NCBI GenBank assembly: GCA_002840905.1
Contig: PHDD01000013.1
Span: forward strand, 135,075 to 199,074
Length of the DNA: 64,000 bases
Reading direction: 5' to 3'
From: Bacteroidetes bacterium HGW-Bacteroidetes-4
Lineage (GTDB): Bacteria; Bacteroidota; Bacteroidia; Bacteroidales; SZUA-534
Below, one piece after another: positions 1 through 9,277 of this stretch (its first letter is position 1; each line of letters opens with the position of its first letter). Under the pieces are notes generated by a model. That model ran no database searches. It saw only the letters and a program-made list of their open reading frames with translations, and had not been told where the DNA came from. The position numbers and the translations under genes were made by a program.

Positions 1-1171
1 TTTGCGGAGTAGACCATTGTTCTTTGTCATCGATATAACTCACAAAAACATCAAATCCACCCATGGTGTTATGACCGCGTGAAGCAAAAAACAGCGAAGT
101 TCCATCGGGATGAATGTATGGGCCTTCTTCGTCGAAAGGTGTATTAATTGTAGGACCCAGGTTTTGAGCCTTGCTCCAGTTTCCGTTGGGTAACTTACGA
201 ACCCGGTAAATATCCAATCCGCCGTAACCTCCTTTTCTATCGGAAGTAAAAAACAGTTGATTCTGATCGAAGGACATGGAAGCATGTGTTTCACGAAACT
301 TGCTGTTAACTACATCGGGTAGGCGCTCTGGGGCATCCCAAACAGCACCTTTTCGGTTACTAACATACAGGTTCCCATCGCCGGCATCGTCGCGGTAAAT
401 AAAAAGTTTTGTCCCATCGAACGAAAGTCCCACTGAAGCTTCATGCCCGGCCGTGTTTACGTTTCCGCTAATTCGCTGTGAAGGTGTATATTCCGAACCA
501 TTAAAACTACTCAGGTAAATGTCTTCAAAGTATTGTCCATCGTCCATCATCAGGTTTCCGGTGTTTCCTTCACGTTTCGATGTAAAAATCAACAAGCTTT
601 CGTCGCCGCTAATTACAGGGCTGTGTTCTGCATAAGCCGAATTGACCTGACTTCCCAAGTTGGAAACTTTCATCTCGACCGGTGATTTCATTAATACCCT
701 GGCCACCTGACACGATGCCAATTCATGATTAATGCGTGCCATAAACGCCTCATCTTCGTCGGTAAGCATTCCTTTAAGTTCGAAAAATGTACGCTCAGCA
801 TCATCAATCCGATAAGTTACATGGTACGCTTTACCCATATAAAATAATACCTCGAGTGGGGCATTTTGCTCCTGATAATTCAGTGGATTGTACGATTCGG
901 AAATATGTTTCGACGCAAACTCAAGGTAAGGAATGGAATTTGCTTTATTTACTGCAGTGTTTAAATAACAAAAACCCACTTTAAAATTTAAGTTGGCATT
1001 ATTAGGCGCTTTGCTCAACAGGCTTTGATACAATTCCAACGCTTTATGAAAATTTCCATCTTCAACAAAATCTTCAGCCTGAAAATAAACTTCTTCATTG
1101 GTTTGCGACATAAGAACCAACGGAAACAACAGTGAAGCAATTAAGAGTGCCCAATAGTATTTTTTTAACAT
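1..1171 (-). CDS. TPR and PD40-repeat envelope protein, 3' end outside window
   Basis: The reading frame is open from an ATG at 1171 to the window edge, so only the N-terminal 390 or so residues are seen. Residues 1-22 form a signal peptide (LLIASLLFPLVLMSQ). Residues about 25-130 look like TPR helices (amphipathic, GNFHKALELYQSL). From about residue 175 there are WD40-like PD40 blades, recognisable by FTSDRKGG followed by GGLDIYRV and by FASRGH followed by GGFDVFVS. This arrangement is typical of the Bacteroidota TPR-PD40-OmpA proteins, some of which (PorE type) anchor the type IX secretion system to peptidoglycan. The diagnostic OmpA domain would lie beyond the edge, so PorE identity is not shown. 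It is transcribed away from the E2 gene and separated from it by a terminator. Confidence 0.8.
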   Translation of the reverse strand, partial: MLKKYYWALLIASLLFPLVLMSQTNEEVYFQAEDFVEDGNFHKALELYQSLLSKAPNNANLNFKVGFCYLNTAVNKANSIPYLEFASKHISESYNPLNYQEQNAPLEVLFYMGKAYHVTYRIDDAERTFFELKGMLTDEDEAFMARINHELASCQVARVLMKSPVEMKVSNLGSQVNSAYAEHSPVISGDESLLIFTSKREGNTGNLMMDDGQYFEDIYLSSFNGSEYTPSQRISGNVNTAGHEASVGLSFDGTKLFIYRDDAGDGNLYVSNRKGAVWDAPERLPDVVNSKFRETHASMSFDQNQLFFTSDRKGGYGGLDIYRVRKLPNGNWSKAQNLGPTINTPFDEEGPYIHPDGTSLFFASRGHNTMGGFDVFVSYIDDKEQWSTPQ

Positions 1172-1339
1172 CTGCGTAAAGGATTAATTTGATTTACATA
1201 AATTCAGCAGCAATTTAATAAATTACTATTCATGAACAAAATACACATAACCCTTTATTACAATAACTTATAAAAAAATACTTACTTGCATTGATGCAAG
1301 TAATTCAAATTAAACAAAAATAAACACTACAAAATAAAA

Positions 1340-1376
1340 AAAACGGTCAGGTACTATAGCAATACCCGACCGTTTT
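1340..1376 (-). terminator. Rho-independent terminator downstream of the E2 gene
   Basis: AACGGTC and GACCGTT arms with an inner GGTA/TACC pairing enclose a short loop. Read on the minus strand the stem is followed by a run of eight T. It lies 25 bases after the E2 stop codon. Confidence 0.8.
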
Positions 1377-1400
1377 GATTTATTGATAATTTAAAAATTT

Positions 1401-2696
1401 CTACAACCAATGAGTGCCGTCAAAAGCTTCCATATTATCGGCAACCTGTTTTATAAACATGCCACCCAATGAACCATCAACCACCCGGTGATCGTAAGAT
1501 AAAGCCAATATCATCTGGTGACGTATTCCGATTAAATCACCCTGGGGTGTTTCTATTACAGCCGGACGCTTTTTAATAGCTCCAATGGCCAAAATTGCTA
1601 CTTCTGGCTGGTTAATAATTGGAGTCCCCGAAAGGTTTCCAAAGGTTCCCACATTGGTAATGGTGAATGTTCCTCCCTGAATCTCGGTGGGTAACAGTTT
1701 TCGGTTACGTGCCCGCTGAGCCAAATCGTTTACCCTCGAAGCCAGGCCTGAAATGCTTAATTCATCGGCACTATGAATTACCGGAACAATCAGGTTACCA
1801 TCGGGTAAAGCAGTAGCCATTCCAATGTTTACCTGCTTTTTAAGCAAAATTTTTGAACCATCGACCGAAATGTTAATCATCGGATACATTTTAATGGCCC
1901 GTACCACCGCATCGATAAAAATTGGGGTAAAAGTTAATTTCTGGCCAAAGCGTTTCTGGAATTCTTCTTTATGCTTTTCGCGCCAGGTTACTATTGCAGT
2001 AACATCTACCTCGTGAAAAGAAGTAACATGAGGCGATACCTGTTTTGAACGAACCATATTGTCGGCAATTAACTTGCGCATCCGGTCCATTTCAATAACT
2101 TCAAAACCTCCGGTACTGGTTGTTGCAATTTTAGCGGCCGATACAGAAATTTCGACAGTTTTAGTTCCACTGGTTCGCTCGCTCATGTATTTTAAAATAT
2201 CCTCTTTGGTAATCCGGTTTCCTACACCTGTTCCCTGAATCGCTTCAAGCTCTGCCAGGCTAATACCTTCGGTATGCGCAATACTTCGGACCAATGGACT
2301 TAAAAACACTCCTGAATTTAATTTGTACGGGATGGCTGGTTTAGTAGAAGAATCCAAATCAGGAATAGGTATTAATTTTTGCTCAATCAAAACCGGTTTT
2401 TCCTCAGCAAGCGGTGCTTTTTCCAATGTACTGGTTTGTGATTCTTCTGTTTTACCTTTAACTTCGACGATGGCTATCTCCTGACCAATTTTTGCTGTTT
2501 CACCCGCTTGAACCAATATGCTGTGCAAAACGCCCTTTACCGGTGAAGGAACCTCAGAATCAACTTTATCGGTGGCTATTTCGACCAGTGAGTCGTCCTC
2601 GTTGATTTCACTTCCAACATCGACCAGCCATTGGGTAATGGTGGCTTCAAAAATTCCTTCGCCCATGGCGGGCAATATAACTTTTATTTGTCCCAT
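1401..2696 (-). CDS. 2-oxo acid dehydrogenase E2 (dihydrolipoamide acyltransferase)
   Basis: E2 core of a pyruvate- or branched-chain-type 2-oxoacid dehydrogenase complex; it moves the acyl group from lipoate to CoA in the cytoplasm. Residues 1-75 are a lipoyl domain with the lipoylated lysine K44 in ATDKVDSEV. A peripheral-subunit-binding domain follows at about 150-190 (FLSPLVRSIA, GVGNRITKEDIL). The catalytic domain fills the rest and carries the HRVVDG active-site motif near the C-terminus. Length (431 aa) is normal for a single-lipoyl E2. I start at ATG 2696 because MGQIKVILPAMGEG is the normal family N-terminus; the frame stays open 22 codons upstream, but that stretch has no family likeness. 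No E1 or E3 gene is adjacent, so the substrate cannot be fixed; branched-chain or pyruvate are both possible. Confidence 0.92.
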   Translation of the reverse strand: MGQIKVILPAMGEGIFEATITQWLVDVGSEINEDDSLVEIATDKVDSEVPSPVKGVLHSILVQAGETAKIGQEIAIVEVKGKTEESQTSTLEKAPLAEEKPVLIEQKLIPIPDLDSSTKPAIPYKLNSGVFLSPLVRSIAHTEGISLAELEAIQGTGVGNRITKEDILKYMSERTSGTKTVEISVSAAKIATTSTGGFEVIEMDRMRKLIADNMVRSKQVSPHVTSFHEVDVTAIVTWREKHKEEFQKRFGQKLTFTPIFIDAVVRAIKMYPMINISVDGSKILLKKQVNIGMATALPDGNLIVPVIHSADELSISGLASRVNDLAQRARNRKLLPTEIQGGTFTITNVGTFGNLSGTPIINQPEVAILAIGAIKKRPAVIETPQGDLIGIRHQMILALSYDHRVVDGSLGGMFIKQVADNMEAFDGTHWL

Positions 2697-2773
2697 TGTT
2701 TTTATTAACGTTTCAGAATTACCGGCATGTGATTGCCTACAAGAGTTTCGCTGATATAACAACCTTTTATTTG

Positions 2774-4732
2774 TTATGTTTTACCTAATAACCGAAACCC
2801 TTTTACCAATACCTTAAAATCGTTTCTTAGCTGGTAATTTTTTGCATACAACAAATTCATTTTTTCAACTTTTACTTCATCACCCAAGGTGTCTGAAAAT
2901 ACTAAAGCCCAGCTCAATACACCCTTTTTAATTCGCGGGAGGCTTAACGATGAGTTGCTATTGGTATAATAAAAGCCAACCCAGCTTTTTATGCCAAAGA
3001 GCACAGAAAATATATTTTGAATAAGGCCCTTTCTATTTTTGATAAAAAAAAGCCAAAAAGGAGTAAAAAGCAATAACGATAACGAAGTTGCCACATCGAA
3101 CAATCGTTTTTTTCGTAAATTATGGGGTTTGGTAATGTTATTGAACTCTACCGTATATAGGTCGCCTGCCGTATCGATGGAATTACTACCAATTATTGAT
3201 ACACTCTCAGGCGGTGCAATTTTGTATGAAATTCCCAAACCCTCAAGACGCAGCATTTCACGGATAATTTTTTGAGCAGGTAAGTCAGAAGCACAAAATA
3301 TAAGTTCGTTTATTTTGTTGATGTTCACAATATCTTTAAGTTGATTCAAGGTGCCGATAAAATTATCGTTAGGGTTGTTTTCGGGATTTATCAGTCCCAC
3401 ATATTCAAACTGAGGAAGCGACTCTCTTATTATGGATAGCACTCTTTGTGCTTCATTAGGGTTTCCAATCAGCGCAATACGATTTTTACGAACCGAATCG
3501 AATTGAAAATTGATAAAAGTTAGCCGATGAAATAAAATACGATAAGCTAACATAACAAGCAAACCCCAGAGGGTTCCCAACAAAATCATGGCCCTAGAAA
3601 AACGATAAGATTCAGGCAACAAAGCATAAACTACTAAAATAAGTCCGGTCCCAAATAAAAGACCACGGATAAAACTCCCCACTTTCAGGGGTTTATCGTA
3701 ACCCCCCGAAAAATAAACTGAAGTAATCCAAACTAAAATATAAATGGGAACAACTACGGTAAAATAGCTTTGCGGAAAATGCCCGCCTTCAGGAAACTTA
3801 ATGCTCTCCCACAGGGGTGCAATAAACCAAAACCCCAGAAACAACAATACAAAATCGAAAATAGGGAAAATTATTTTGGTGAAAAAACGGCTAAAGATTG
3901 CTAATGCAGCTCTAAAATAAATGGCTATATTTATAAATAAGGAAAACAGCTTCGCATTTTTTGAACTAAAGTGCTTGCGAGCAAAAATTATCATGGCATT
4001 GTAAAATACCTTAACATAATTTATGCTCCCTTTTTTTGTACTCTCTCCTTTGTAATGAATGATTGTAGTATGCGGGAAATAATAATTTTTGTATCCACCT
4101 AATGTAATCCGGTACGAGAGGTCGATATCTTCGCCATACATAAAGTAATCCTCATCGAGCAGCCCTACTTTATTCAGTGTTTCTTTACGCATCAGCATAA
4201 AAGCGCCGGCCAATACTTCAATTTGATGTACTTCGTTATTACTTAGGTAGCCCAAATGATAGCGTGAGAATTTTTTTGAATGAGGAAACAATTTACTCAA
4301 ACCAAAAATTTTATAAAAAGCCACCATTGGTGTTGGCAATCCACGCTTACTTTCCGGCAAAAATACCCCTTTGCCATCAATCATCTTCACTCCCAGCCCA
4401 CCGGCATCAGGAGTTTCGTCCATAAAATCCAATACTTTGGTAAAAGTATCTTCCTCAACCACCGTATCGGGATTCAACAATAAAACATAAGCACCTTTTG
4501 TCAGGCGAATGGCCTGATTGTTTGCTTTTGAAAAACCTACATTCGCTGTATTTTCGATAAGATGAACCTGGGGAAATTTTTGCCGTACCATGGCACACGA
4601 ACCATCGACCGAAGCGTTATCGACCACAAAAACTTCAGCCTGCAATTGGTTTATGGCTTTATACACCGAATGCAGACACTGCTCAAGAAAATATTTTACA
4701 TTGTAGTTAACAATTACTACAGAAAGTTTCAT
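2774..4732 (-). CDS. Family 2 glycosyltransferase fused to a truncated sugar-phosphotransferase-like region
   Basis: Residues 1 to about 240 are a GT-A family 2 glycosyltransferase of the rhamnosyltransferase (WbbL) type: VVIVNYN at the start, VVDNASVDGS, the metal-binding NPDT, and EDIDLSYRI. Several membrane segments follow (about 270-430). Next comes a Rossmann-like domain beginning RIALIGNPNEAQ, as in the N-terminal half of WbaP/EpsE polyprenyl glycosylphosphotransferases. The final part opens like the catalytic domain of those enzymes (LRKKRLFDVATSLSLLLF) but ends after about 90 residues without the catalytic core. It probably works at the cytoplasmic membrane in surface polysaccharide assembly. 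The acceptor and sugar are unknown. It lies 78 bases upstream of the E2 start on the same strand, but the functions are unrelated. Confidence 0.85.
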   Translation of the reverse strand: MKLSVVIVNYNVKYFLEQCLHSVYKAINQLQAEVFVVDNASVDGSCAMVRQKFPQVHLIENTANVGFSKANNQAIRLTKGAYVLLLNPDTVVEEDTFTKVLDFMDETPDAGGLGVKMIDGKGVFLPESKRGLPTPMVAFYKIFGLSKLFPHSKKFSRYHLGYLSNNEVHQIEVLAGAFMLMRKETLNKVGLLDEDYFMYGEDIDLSYRITLGGYKNYYFPHTTIIHYKGESTKKGSINYVKVFYNAMIIFARKHFSSKNAKLFSLFINIAIYFRAALAIFSRFFTKIIFPIFDFVLLFLGFWFIAPLWESIKFPEGGHFPQSYFTVVVPIYILVWITSVYFSGGYDKPLKVGSFIRGLLFGTGLILVVYALLPESYRFSRAMILLGTLWGLLVMLAYRILFHRLTFINFQFDSVRKNRIALIGNPNEAQRVLSIIRESLPQFEYVGLINPENNPNDNFIGTLNQLKDIVNINKINELIFCASDLPAQKIIREMLRLEGLGISYKIAPPESVSIIGSNSIDTAGDLYTVEFNNITKPHNLRKKRLFDVATSLSLLLFTPFWLFFIKNRKGLIQNIFSVLFGIKSWVGFYYTNSNSSLSLPRIKKGVLSWALVFSDTLGDEVKVEKMNLLYAKNYQLRNDFKVLVKGFRLLGKT

Positions 4733-4779
4733 TGCATCAATTTTTCAAAAAAAAGGTTTAAATTTTGGGCAATTTTTCT

Positions 4780-5430
4780 TCAATAATTAAAATTGCCTAC
4801 CGATTTTATCCCGTAACTTATCTGTTGATCTTTAAAAACAGGCTCCAAGATACCAATTGCAATTAAGTTTGCCAGCAAATTTTCGGTCTTATTTTTTGAA
4901 GTTTGAGCAATGCGGCATGCTTTCGAGAAAGTTACTTCACCAAAAGCTTCAATATAAGAAAGCAATTGCTTTTCGGCATCGGTGTATTTTAAATATACCC
5001 CGTTCTGATTGCTTAAACGTTTCCAGACTTTTAACTGCACTTTGTTTGCCACCAGGTTTTCGTCGTGCACACGCAGGTAGGCAGTCCATTTATCGTCTTT
5101 CCCCGGCGCGTAATGCGGAAGGTTAGTACTTTTTTCTACAATCACTTCAACCACTGTTCGTCCGTCAACCAAATGATTATTAGCAACAAATGCCACTTCG
5201 GGTTTACAAAAAATATGGGCTGCTGTTTCAATCATGTAAATTTCTTCATCGGAACGAACTCCTGCAATTACCCCATTATCTTTTACTCCAACCAGTAACC
5301 GGCCTCCCGATGTATTGGCAAATGCAACCAACGAACGCGCAATTTTCCGGGCATCGCTAATCTCAAACTTAAAATCAAGATGTAAGTGCTCGCCCTGGGC
5401 TATAAGGTTTTTTATATAATTACGCTCCAT
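4780..5430 (-). CDS. AlbA_2 (Schlafen-like) domain protein
   Basis: Residues about 10-130 match the AlbA_2 / divergent AAA_4 fold: the E-x-LDFKFEI segment, then ARSLVAFANTSGGRLLVGVKDNG and a DGRTVVEVIVEKS strand pair. The C-terminal 80 residues look like a winged helix (SKACRIAQTSKNKTENLLANLIAIGIL). Members are predicted nucleic-acid-binding regulators; the precise role here is unknown. The frame is open to a TTG at 5466, but that TTG sits inside a TATATTTG promoter element, so I start at ATG 5430. Length is then 216 aa, usual for the stand-alone family. It lies 47 bases upstream of the glycosyltransferase start and could be co-transcribed with it. Confidence 0.8.
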   Translation of the reverse strand: MERNYIKNLIAQGEHLHLDFKFEISDARKIARSLVAFANTSGGRLLVGVKDNGVIAGVRSDEEIYMIETAAHIFCKPEVAFVANNHLVDGRTVVEVIVEKSTNLPHYAPGKDDKWTAYLRVHDENLVANKVQLKVWKRLSNQNGVYLKYTDAEKQLLSYIEAFGEVTFSKACRIAQTSKNKTENLLANLIAIGILEPVFKDQQISYGIKSVGNFNY

Positions 5431-5463
5431 TTCCTTTGCATAGTTTGGTAAGTTTCCGAACGA

Positions 5464-5471
5464 CAAATATA
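5464..5471 (-). promoter_or_regulatory. Bacteroidota -7 box for the AlbA_2 gene
   Basis: Minus-strand TATATTTG (consensus TAnnTTTG). It is 34 bases upstream of ATG 5430 and overlaps the alternative TTG start, which argues for the shorter protein. No clear -33 element was identified. Confidence 0.55.
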
Positions 5472-5560
5472 AGCGCTTTATTATCGGATTGCTAAAAATC
5501 GAAGTTTGCTAAATCTCAAAAAACTGCATTATTTTTACTTCTGGTTTTATTTTTGGCTTC

Positions 5561-5590
5561 TTTGATTTTGTTTTGTTTTTTCTATTTTTG
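5561..5590 (+). promoter_or_regulatory. Bacteroidota promoter for the hemerythrin gene
   Basis: TTTG at 5561-5564, an 18-base spacer and TATTTTTG at 5583-5590 match the Bacteroidota sigma consensus. Transcription would start near 5597, about 30 bases before ATG 5627, ruling out the upstream in-frame ATG at 5573. Confidence 0.65.
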
Positions 5591-5626
5591 ATTCAACAAA
5601 ATTTTAAACCTTTAAAAAAAAAAAAA

Positions 5627-6022
5627 ATGGACAAAGATTTAATAGTGTGGAGCGAGGGATACAGTGTGCATATTCCTGAGATTGATGAGCAACACAAAAA
5701 ACTGATTTCTCTTATTAACCGGCTTTATAATGCCTACCTGAACAAAAAACACCAAAGCGAAATCAGCCAAATTATTAAAGAAATTAAGGAATACGCTTTT
5801 TACCATTTCTCGACGGAAGAAAAACTATTTGAAAAGCACAATTACGCTGAAAAAAAGGAACACATTGAAATACATAACGGTTTTATTGACGAAATAAATC
5901 AATTGGTTAAAACACATGAGAGTTCGTCGCTGGTTTTGACCATGAAAACCATGACATTTTTACAACGCTGGCTAACCAATCACATCTTAAAAGAAGACAA
6001 AAAATACGTAGGTAAAATATAA
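5627..6022 (+). CDS. Bacteriohemerythrin
   Basis: Small cytoplasmic four-helix oxygen-binding protein with a non-haem di-iron centre. All seven expected ligands are present: H23, H60, E64, H79, H83 (HIEIH), H119 and D124, in the standard order and spacing. Length (131 aa) is normal for the single-domain family. The start is ATG 5627, just after a long A run; an 18-codon in-frame extension upstream contains the promoter and is rejected. In anaerobes such proteins are thought to scavenge or carry O2; here it stands upstream of a response regulator gene, 96 bases apart, possibly but not certainly co-transcribed. Confidence 0.93.
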   Translation: MDKDLIVWSEGYSVHIPEIDEQHKKLISLINRLYNAYLNKKHQSEISQIIKEIKEYAFYHFSTEEKLFEKHNYAEKKEHIEIHNGFIDEINQLVKTHESSSLVLTMKTMTFLQRWLTNHILKEDKKYVGKI

Positions 6023-6118
6023 TTCAGCATCTTATTAATTGATAAAACCTTAAAGTTAAGTTAACTTTACCTGTGGTTCTTAACCCTAGTTTTACAAACG
6101 GAATTAAAAGATAAAAAA

Positions 6119-6811
6119 ATGTTAAAAGAAGCAAAAATATTGCTGGTTGACGACGAAACCGACATTACTGAATTTATCGGGTTTAATCTGAAAGCCGAAG
6201 GTTATCTTGTTGAGAAAGCCCAAACAGGCGAAGAAGCTATTGAAAAAGCCAAAACGTTTATTCCTGACCTGATAATTCTGGATGTGATGATGCCCGGTAT
6301 GGATGGAATGGAAACCTGCGAAAAACTCAGAAAAATGCCGGAACTGAATCAACCTATCATCGCTTTTTTAACTGCCCGTGGCGAGGATTACTCGCAAATA
6401 GCCGGGTTCGATGCCGGTGGAGACGATTACATAACAAAACCCGTAAAACCTAAAGTATTGGTGAGTCGTGTAAAAGCTTTACTTAAAAGAAAAAGTGGTG
6501 TCAAAACTTCAAATGATACTACAGAAAATATACTTTCCGTTGGAAGCATTAGCATCGATAAAGAACGTTATGTGGTTATTAATGGAAGTCAGGAACTGAT
6601 TTTACCCCGCAAAGAATTCGAATTGCTTTTGCTACTGGCATCGAAACCCGATAAGGTTTTTACCCGCGATGAAATTTACAGCCGGGTTTGGGGCGAAGAT
6701 ATTATTGTTGGCGATCGCACCATTGACGTCCACATTCGGAAATTACGCGAAAAACTGGGAAACGATCACATCAGAACCTTAAAAGGTGTTGGCTATAAAT
6801 TTGTGGAATAA
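6119..6811 (+). CDS. OmpR/PhoB-family response regulator
   Basis: Residues 1-120 are a receiver domain with acidic pocket D11-D12, phosphoacceptor D55 (LIILDVMMPGMDG), the T/A switch position in FLTARGED and the K of ITKPVKP. Residues about 135-230 are a winged-helix DNA-binding domain (LPRKEFELLLLLA, TRDEIYSRVWG, DRTIDVHIRKLREKLG, GVGYKF). It is therefore a DNA-binding transcription factor controlled by phosphorylation. No sensor kinase gene is adjacent; the hemerythrin gene is upstream and a strong terminator follows, so the partner kinase must be elsewhere. Its target genes cannot be read from the sequence. Confidence 0.93.
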   Translation: MLKEAKILLVDDETDITEFIGFNLKAEGYLVEKAQTGEEAIEKAKTFIPDLIILDVMMPGMDGMETCEKLRKMPELNQPIIAFLTARGEDYSQIAGFDAGGDDYITKPVKPKVLVSRVKALLKRKSGVKTSNDTTENILSVGSISIDKERYVVINGSQELILPRKEFELLLLLASKPDKVFTRDEIYSRVWGEDIIVGDRTIDVHIRKLREKLGNDHIRTLKGVGYKFVE

Positions 6812-6833
6812 CATTTCAATCCACTTAAATAAC

Positions 6834-6863
6834 AGGCGAATCACACAAAGTTCGCCTTTTTTT
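6834..6863 (+). terminator. Terminator after the response regulator
   Basis: AGGCGAA and TTCGCCT arms with a 10-base loop, followed by a T run. Confidence 0.85.
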
Positions 6864-6970
6864 ATGTTCAAAAAACTAAGTTTTCAGCATTTCAAAAACC
6901 AACCATTCCGTGCCAGTAAAGTTTAATGTGTTACTTTTACGACTTTTATTTCACTTAAAATTTTTACAAA

Positions 6971-9076
6971 ATGAAAAAACAACGTATTGAAATTACTCAA
7001 CTACCAATTTCCGTTTTCAAACGCTGGAGCCGCAAACCCTTTGGAGTTTTTAGCAGCTTACAACGCGTAGTTCATATTGGCGTCATCACAGGAATGCTTA
7101 CACTACTTTCGTCGACCGAGAAAACTTATGCGCAAACCGACACGATAAAAATCAATAATCACCTCAATCTCGAAGAAGTTGTTGTAAGTGCCAACCGAAC
7201 GCAGCAGTTTAATACGGAGATATCGCGTACCATGACCCTGATTCCGGCCAAAGAAATAAACTATTCGGCAGTTCAAAGTATGAATGAACTGCTAAAAGCG
7301 GTTCCCGGAATCGATATCAGGCAGCGGGGAACTCAAGGTATTCAAGTCGACATTAGTTTGCGCGGCGGCTCATTTGAGCAAACCCTGATACTCATCAACG
7401 GAATACCGTTTAACGACCCCCAAACCGGACACCACAATCTGAATCTGCCCATTAACCTTGAATCGATTGAACGCATTGAAGTGCTTTACGGACCCGGAGC
7501 CCGAATTTATGGACCCAATGCATTTACCGGAGCTGTAAATCTGATTACCAATTCCCAAATGCAAAATAACATTCAGGTACAAACCAGCCTGGGACAACAC
7601 GGACTTTTTGATGCCAATCTGTCTTCCCAAATTCAATTCAAAAAAACAAACCATTACCTTTCCTTTGGAACCAAAAATTCCGATGGCTACACTTCGAATA
7701 CCGATTTTAAATTATACCAACTGTTTTATCGCACTTTGCTAAACACAAAACCCGGAACTTTCAGTTTTCAGGCCGGTTACCTGAACAAAGCATTTGGTGC
7801 ACAAAATTTTTACACTCTTGATTTTCCCGAACAATTTGAGCAGCTAAGACAAATTAACGCTGCCCTTGGGTTTCAAAAATCCACCGAAAAAATAAAGATT
7901 GAAAGTCATTTTTATGCAAAACAAAACCACGACCGATTCGAATTATTTCGGGAAGATACCTACAACTTTCAGAATGGTTTTTTTGTAAACCAGACCAACG
8001 ACACAGCAAAATATACTCCGGGAATTTATGAACCCTGGAATTATTATAAAAACCACAATTACCATATGACACGTACTGCAGGAACAAAACTAAACCTAGT
8101 TTACCAAAGCAATTGGGGACAAAGTGCTTTAGGTTTTGATTACCGCTTTGAACAAATATTCAGCAATACGTTGGGAAACCCGGGCGATACACTGAATGCG
8201 CCGGGAGAAACGCGGGGAGTGTTTACAAAAACAGCCAAACGGACTCATTTGAATTTATTTGCTGAACATAGTTACTCGATTGTGCTTTGGAATGTTACGG
8301 CTGGTTTTCTATTACATCATAACACCGATTATGGAACAAAATTTAACGGAGGCATTGAGCTCAGCCATAAACTGGCAAACAACTCAAGAATCTTTGCCTC
8401 TGTAAATCAGGCCATACGACTTCCTTCGTTCACCGATTTATACTACAATGGACCACGAAATACCGGTAATCCGGAACTAAAGCCTGAGGAATCGATAAGC
8501 TATGAATTAGGAGCCAAGAGTTTTAAAACAAACTTAAACTGGCATGCAGCCGCGTTTTACCGTCAAACTACTGAAGCTATTGATTGGATAAAATATCCTT
8601 CAGAAACCAAATACCGAACCGAAAACTTTTCAGAACTAAATACCTGGGGAACCGACTTGTATTTTAAGTGGACGCCCAACAACAAATCACTTTCATTTTT
8701 AAACTACATACAGGCTTCCTATTCATTTGCATCGGTAAGTTTATCTAAACAAGACAGCATGGTCTCAGCCTACGCCCTCGATTTTTTAAAACACAAAATT
8801 ACAACCTCGGCTAAGCTTTACTTGTTTAAAAATACGGGTTTAAACATAAACACCTCGTACAATGCACGAAACGGTAGTTATGAAGATATTAACAAGCAAA
8901 CAATAAATTACAGACCCTATATTTTAGCTGATTTGCGGCTTTTTTACGAAATGAAAAAAAGCCAGATTTACTTTGATGCAAATAACCTGTTCAATAATAA
9001 ATACAACGATCTGGGAGGAATTGAACAAGCCGGACTGTGGATTAAAGCAGGCATTAAGGTGAACCTGAATCTTTAA
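6971..9076 (+). CDS. TonB-dependent outer membrane receptor
   Basis: An outer-membrane beta-barrel for TonB-powered uptake. The N-terminus is long and basic before a hydrophobic segment (VVHIGVITGMLTLL) and an AQ cleavage region near residue 55. The plug domain follows: NLEEVVVSANRT (TonB-box-like), LLKAVPGIDIRQRG, VDISLRGGSFEQTLILINGIP, IERIEVLYGPGARIYGPNAFTGAVNLIT. The barrel ends with a terminal aromatic-poor strand, AGLWIKAGIKVNLNL. There is no N-terminal carboxypeptidase-like domain, so it resembles siderophore/cobalamin-type receptors (about 700 aa) more than SusC. No SusD partner lies nearby. The substrate is unknown; BtuB- or siderophore-like uptake is a guess. The gene stands alone between two terminators. 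Confidence 0.9.
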   Translation: MKKQRIEITQLPISVFKRWSRKPFGVFSSLQRVVHIGVITGMLTLLSSTEKTYAQTDTIKINNHLNLEEVVVSANRTQQFNTEISRTMTLIPAKEINYSAVQSMNELLKAVPGIDIRQRGTQGIQVDISLRGGSFEQTLILINGIPFNDPQTGHHNLNLPINLESIERIEVLYGPGARIYGPNAFTGAVNLITNSQMQNNIQVQTSLGQHGLFDANLSSQIQFKKTNHYLSFGTKNSDGYTSNTDFKLYQLFYRTLLNTKPGTFSFQAGYLNKAFGAQNFYTLDFPEQFEQLRQINAALGFQKSTEKIKIESHFYAKQNHDRFELFREDTYNFQNGFFVNQTNDTAKYTPGIYEPWNYYKNHNYHMTRTAGTKLNLVYQSNWGQSALGFDYRFEQIFSNTLGNPGDTLNAPGETRGVFTKTAKRTHLNLFAEHSYSIVLWNVTAGFLLHHNTDYGTKFNGGIELSHKLANNSRIFASVNQAIRLPSFTDLYYNGPRNTGNPELKPEESISYELGAKSFKTNLNWHAAAFYRQTTEAIDWIKYPSETKYRTENFSELNTWGTDLYFKWTPNNKSLSFLNYIQASYSFASVSLSKQDSMVSAYALDFLKHKITTSAKLYLFKNTGLNINTSYNARNGSYEDINKQTINYRPYILADLRLFYEMKKSQIYFDANNLFNNKYNDLGGIEQAGLWIKAGIKVNLNL

Positions 9077-9095
9077 CTCAAAAAAGCCTTACAAA

Positions 9096-9130
9096 AAGAA
9101 ATCTTAGTCGCCAAAGGACTAAGATTTCTT
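9096..9130 (+). terminator. Strong hairpin after the TonB receptor
   Basis: A perfect 14-bp stem, with arms 9096-9109 and 9117-9130, encloses a 7-base loop. The 3' arm is T-rich; there is no long T run after it. Confidence 0.7.
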
Positions 9131-9219
9131 GTAAACTCGTTATACCTGGTTTTCTGTTTAAGTTTATGTGTAATTTAACTACAATCACACATTTTTATAG
9201 AAAATACCTTGCTGAACTT

Positions 9220-9253
9220 TTTGGATAACATGATTAAAAAAAAGATAAATTTG
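9220..9253 (+). promoter_or_regulatory. Promoter for the DUF192 lipoprotein gene
   Basis: TTTG at 9220-9223 and TAAATTTG at 9246-9253 with a 22-base spacer. The -7 box is 25 bases before the start codon. Confidence 0.55.
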
Positions 9254-9277
9254 CAATCCTTACTTGATTACTATTAA

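Noticed and set aside
2697-2762. 22-codon N-terminal extension of the E2 gene
   Set aside because: It has no likeness to E2 proteins and the lipoyl domain begins at ATG 2696.
5573-5626. Upstream in-frame ATG of the hemerythrin gene
   Set aside because: It overlaps the predicted promoter and runs through poly-A; the family N-terminus is at 5627.
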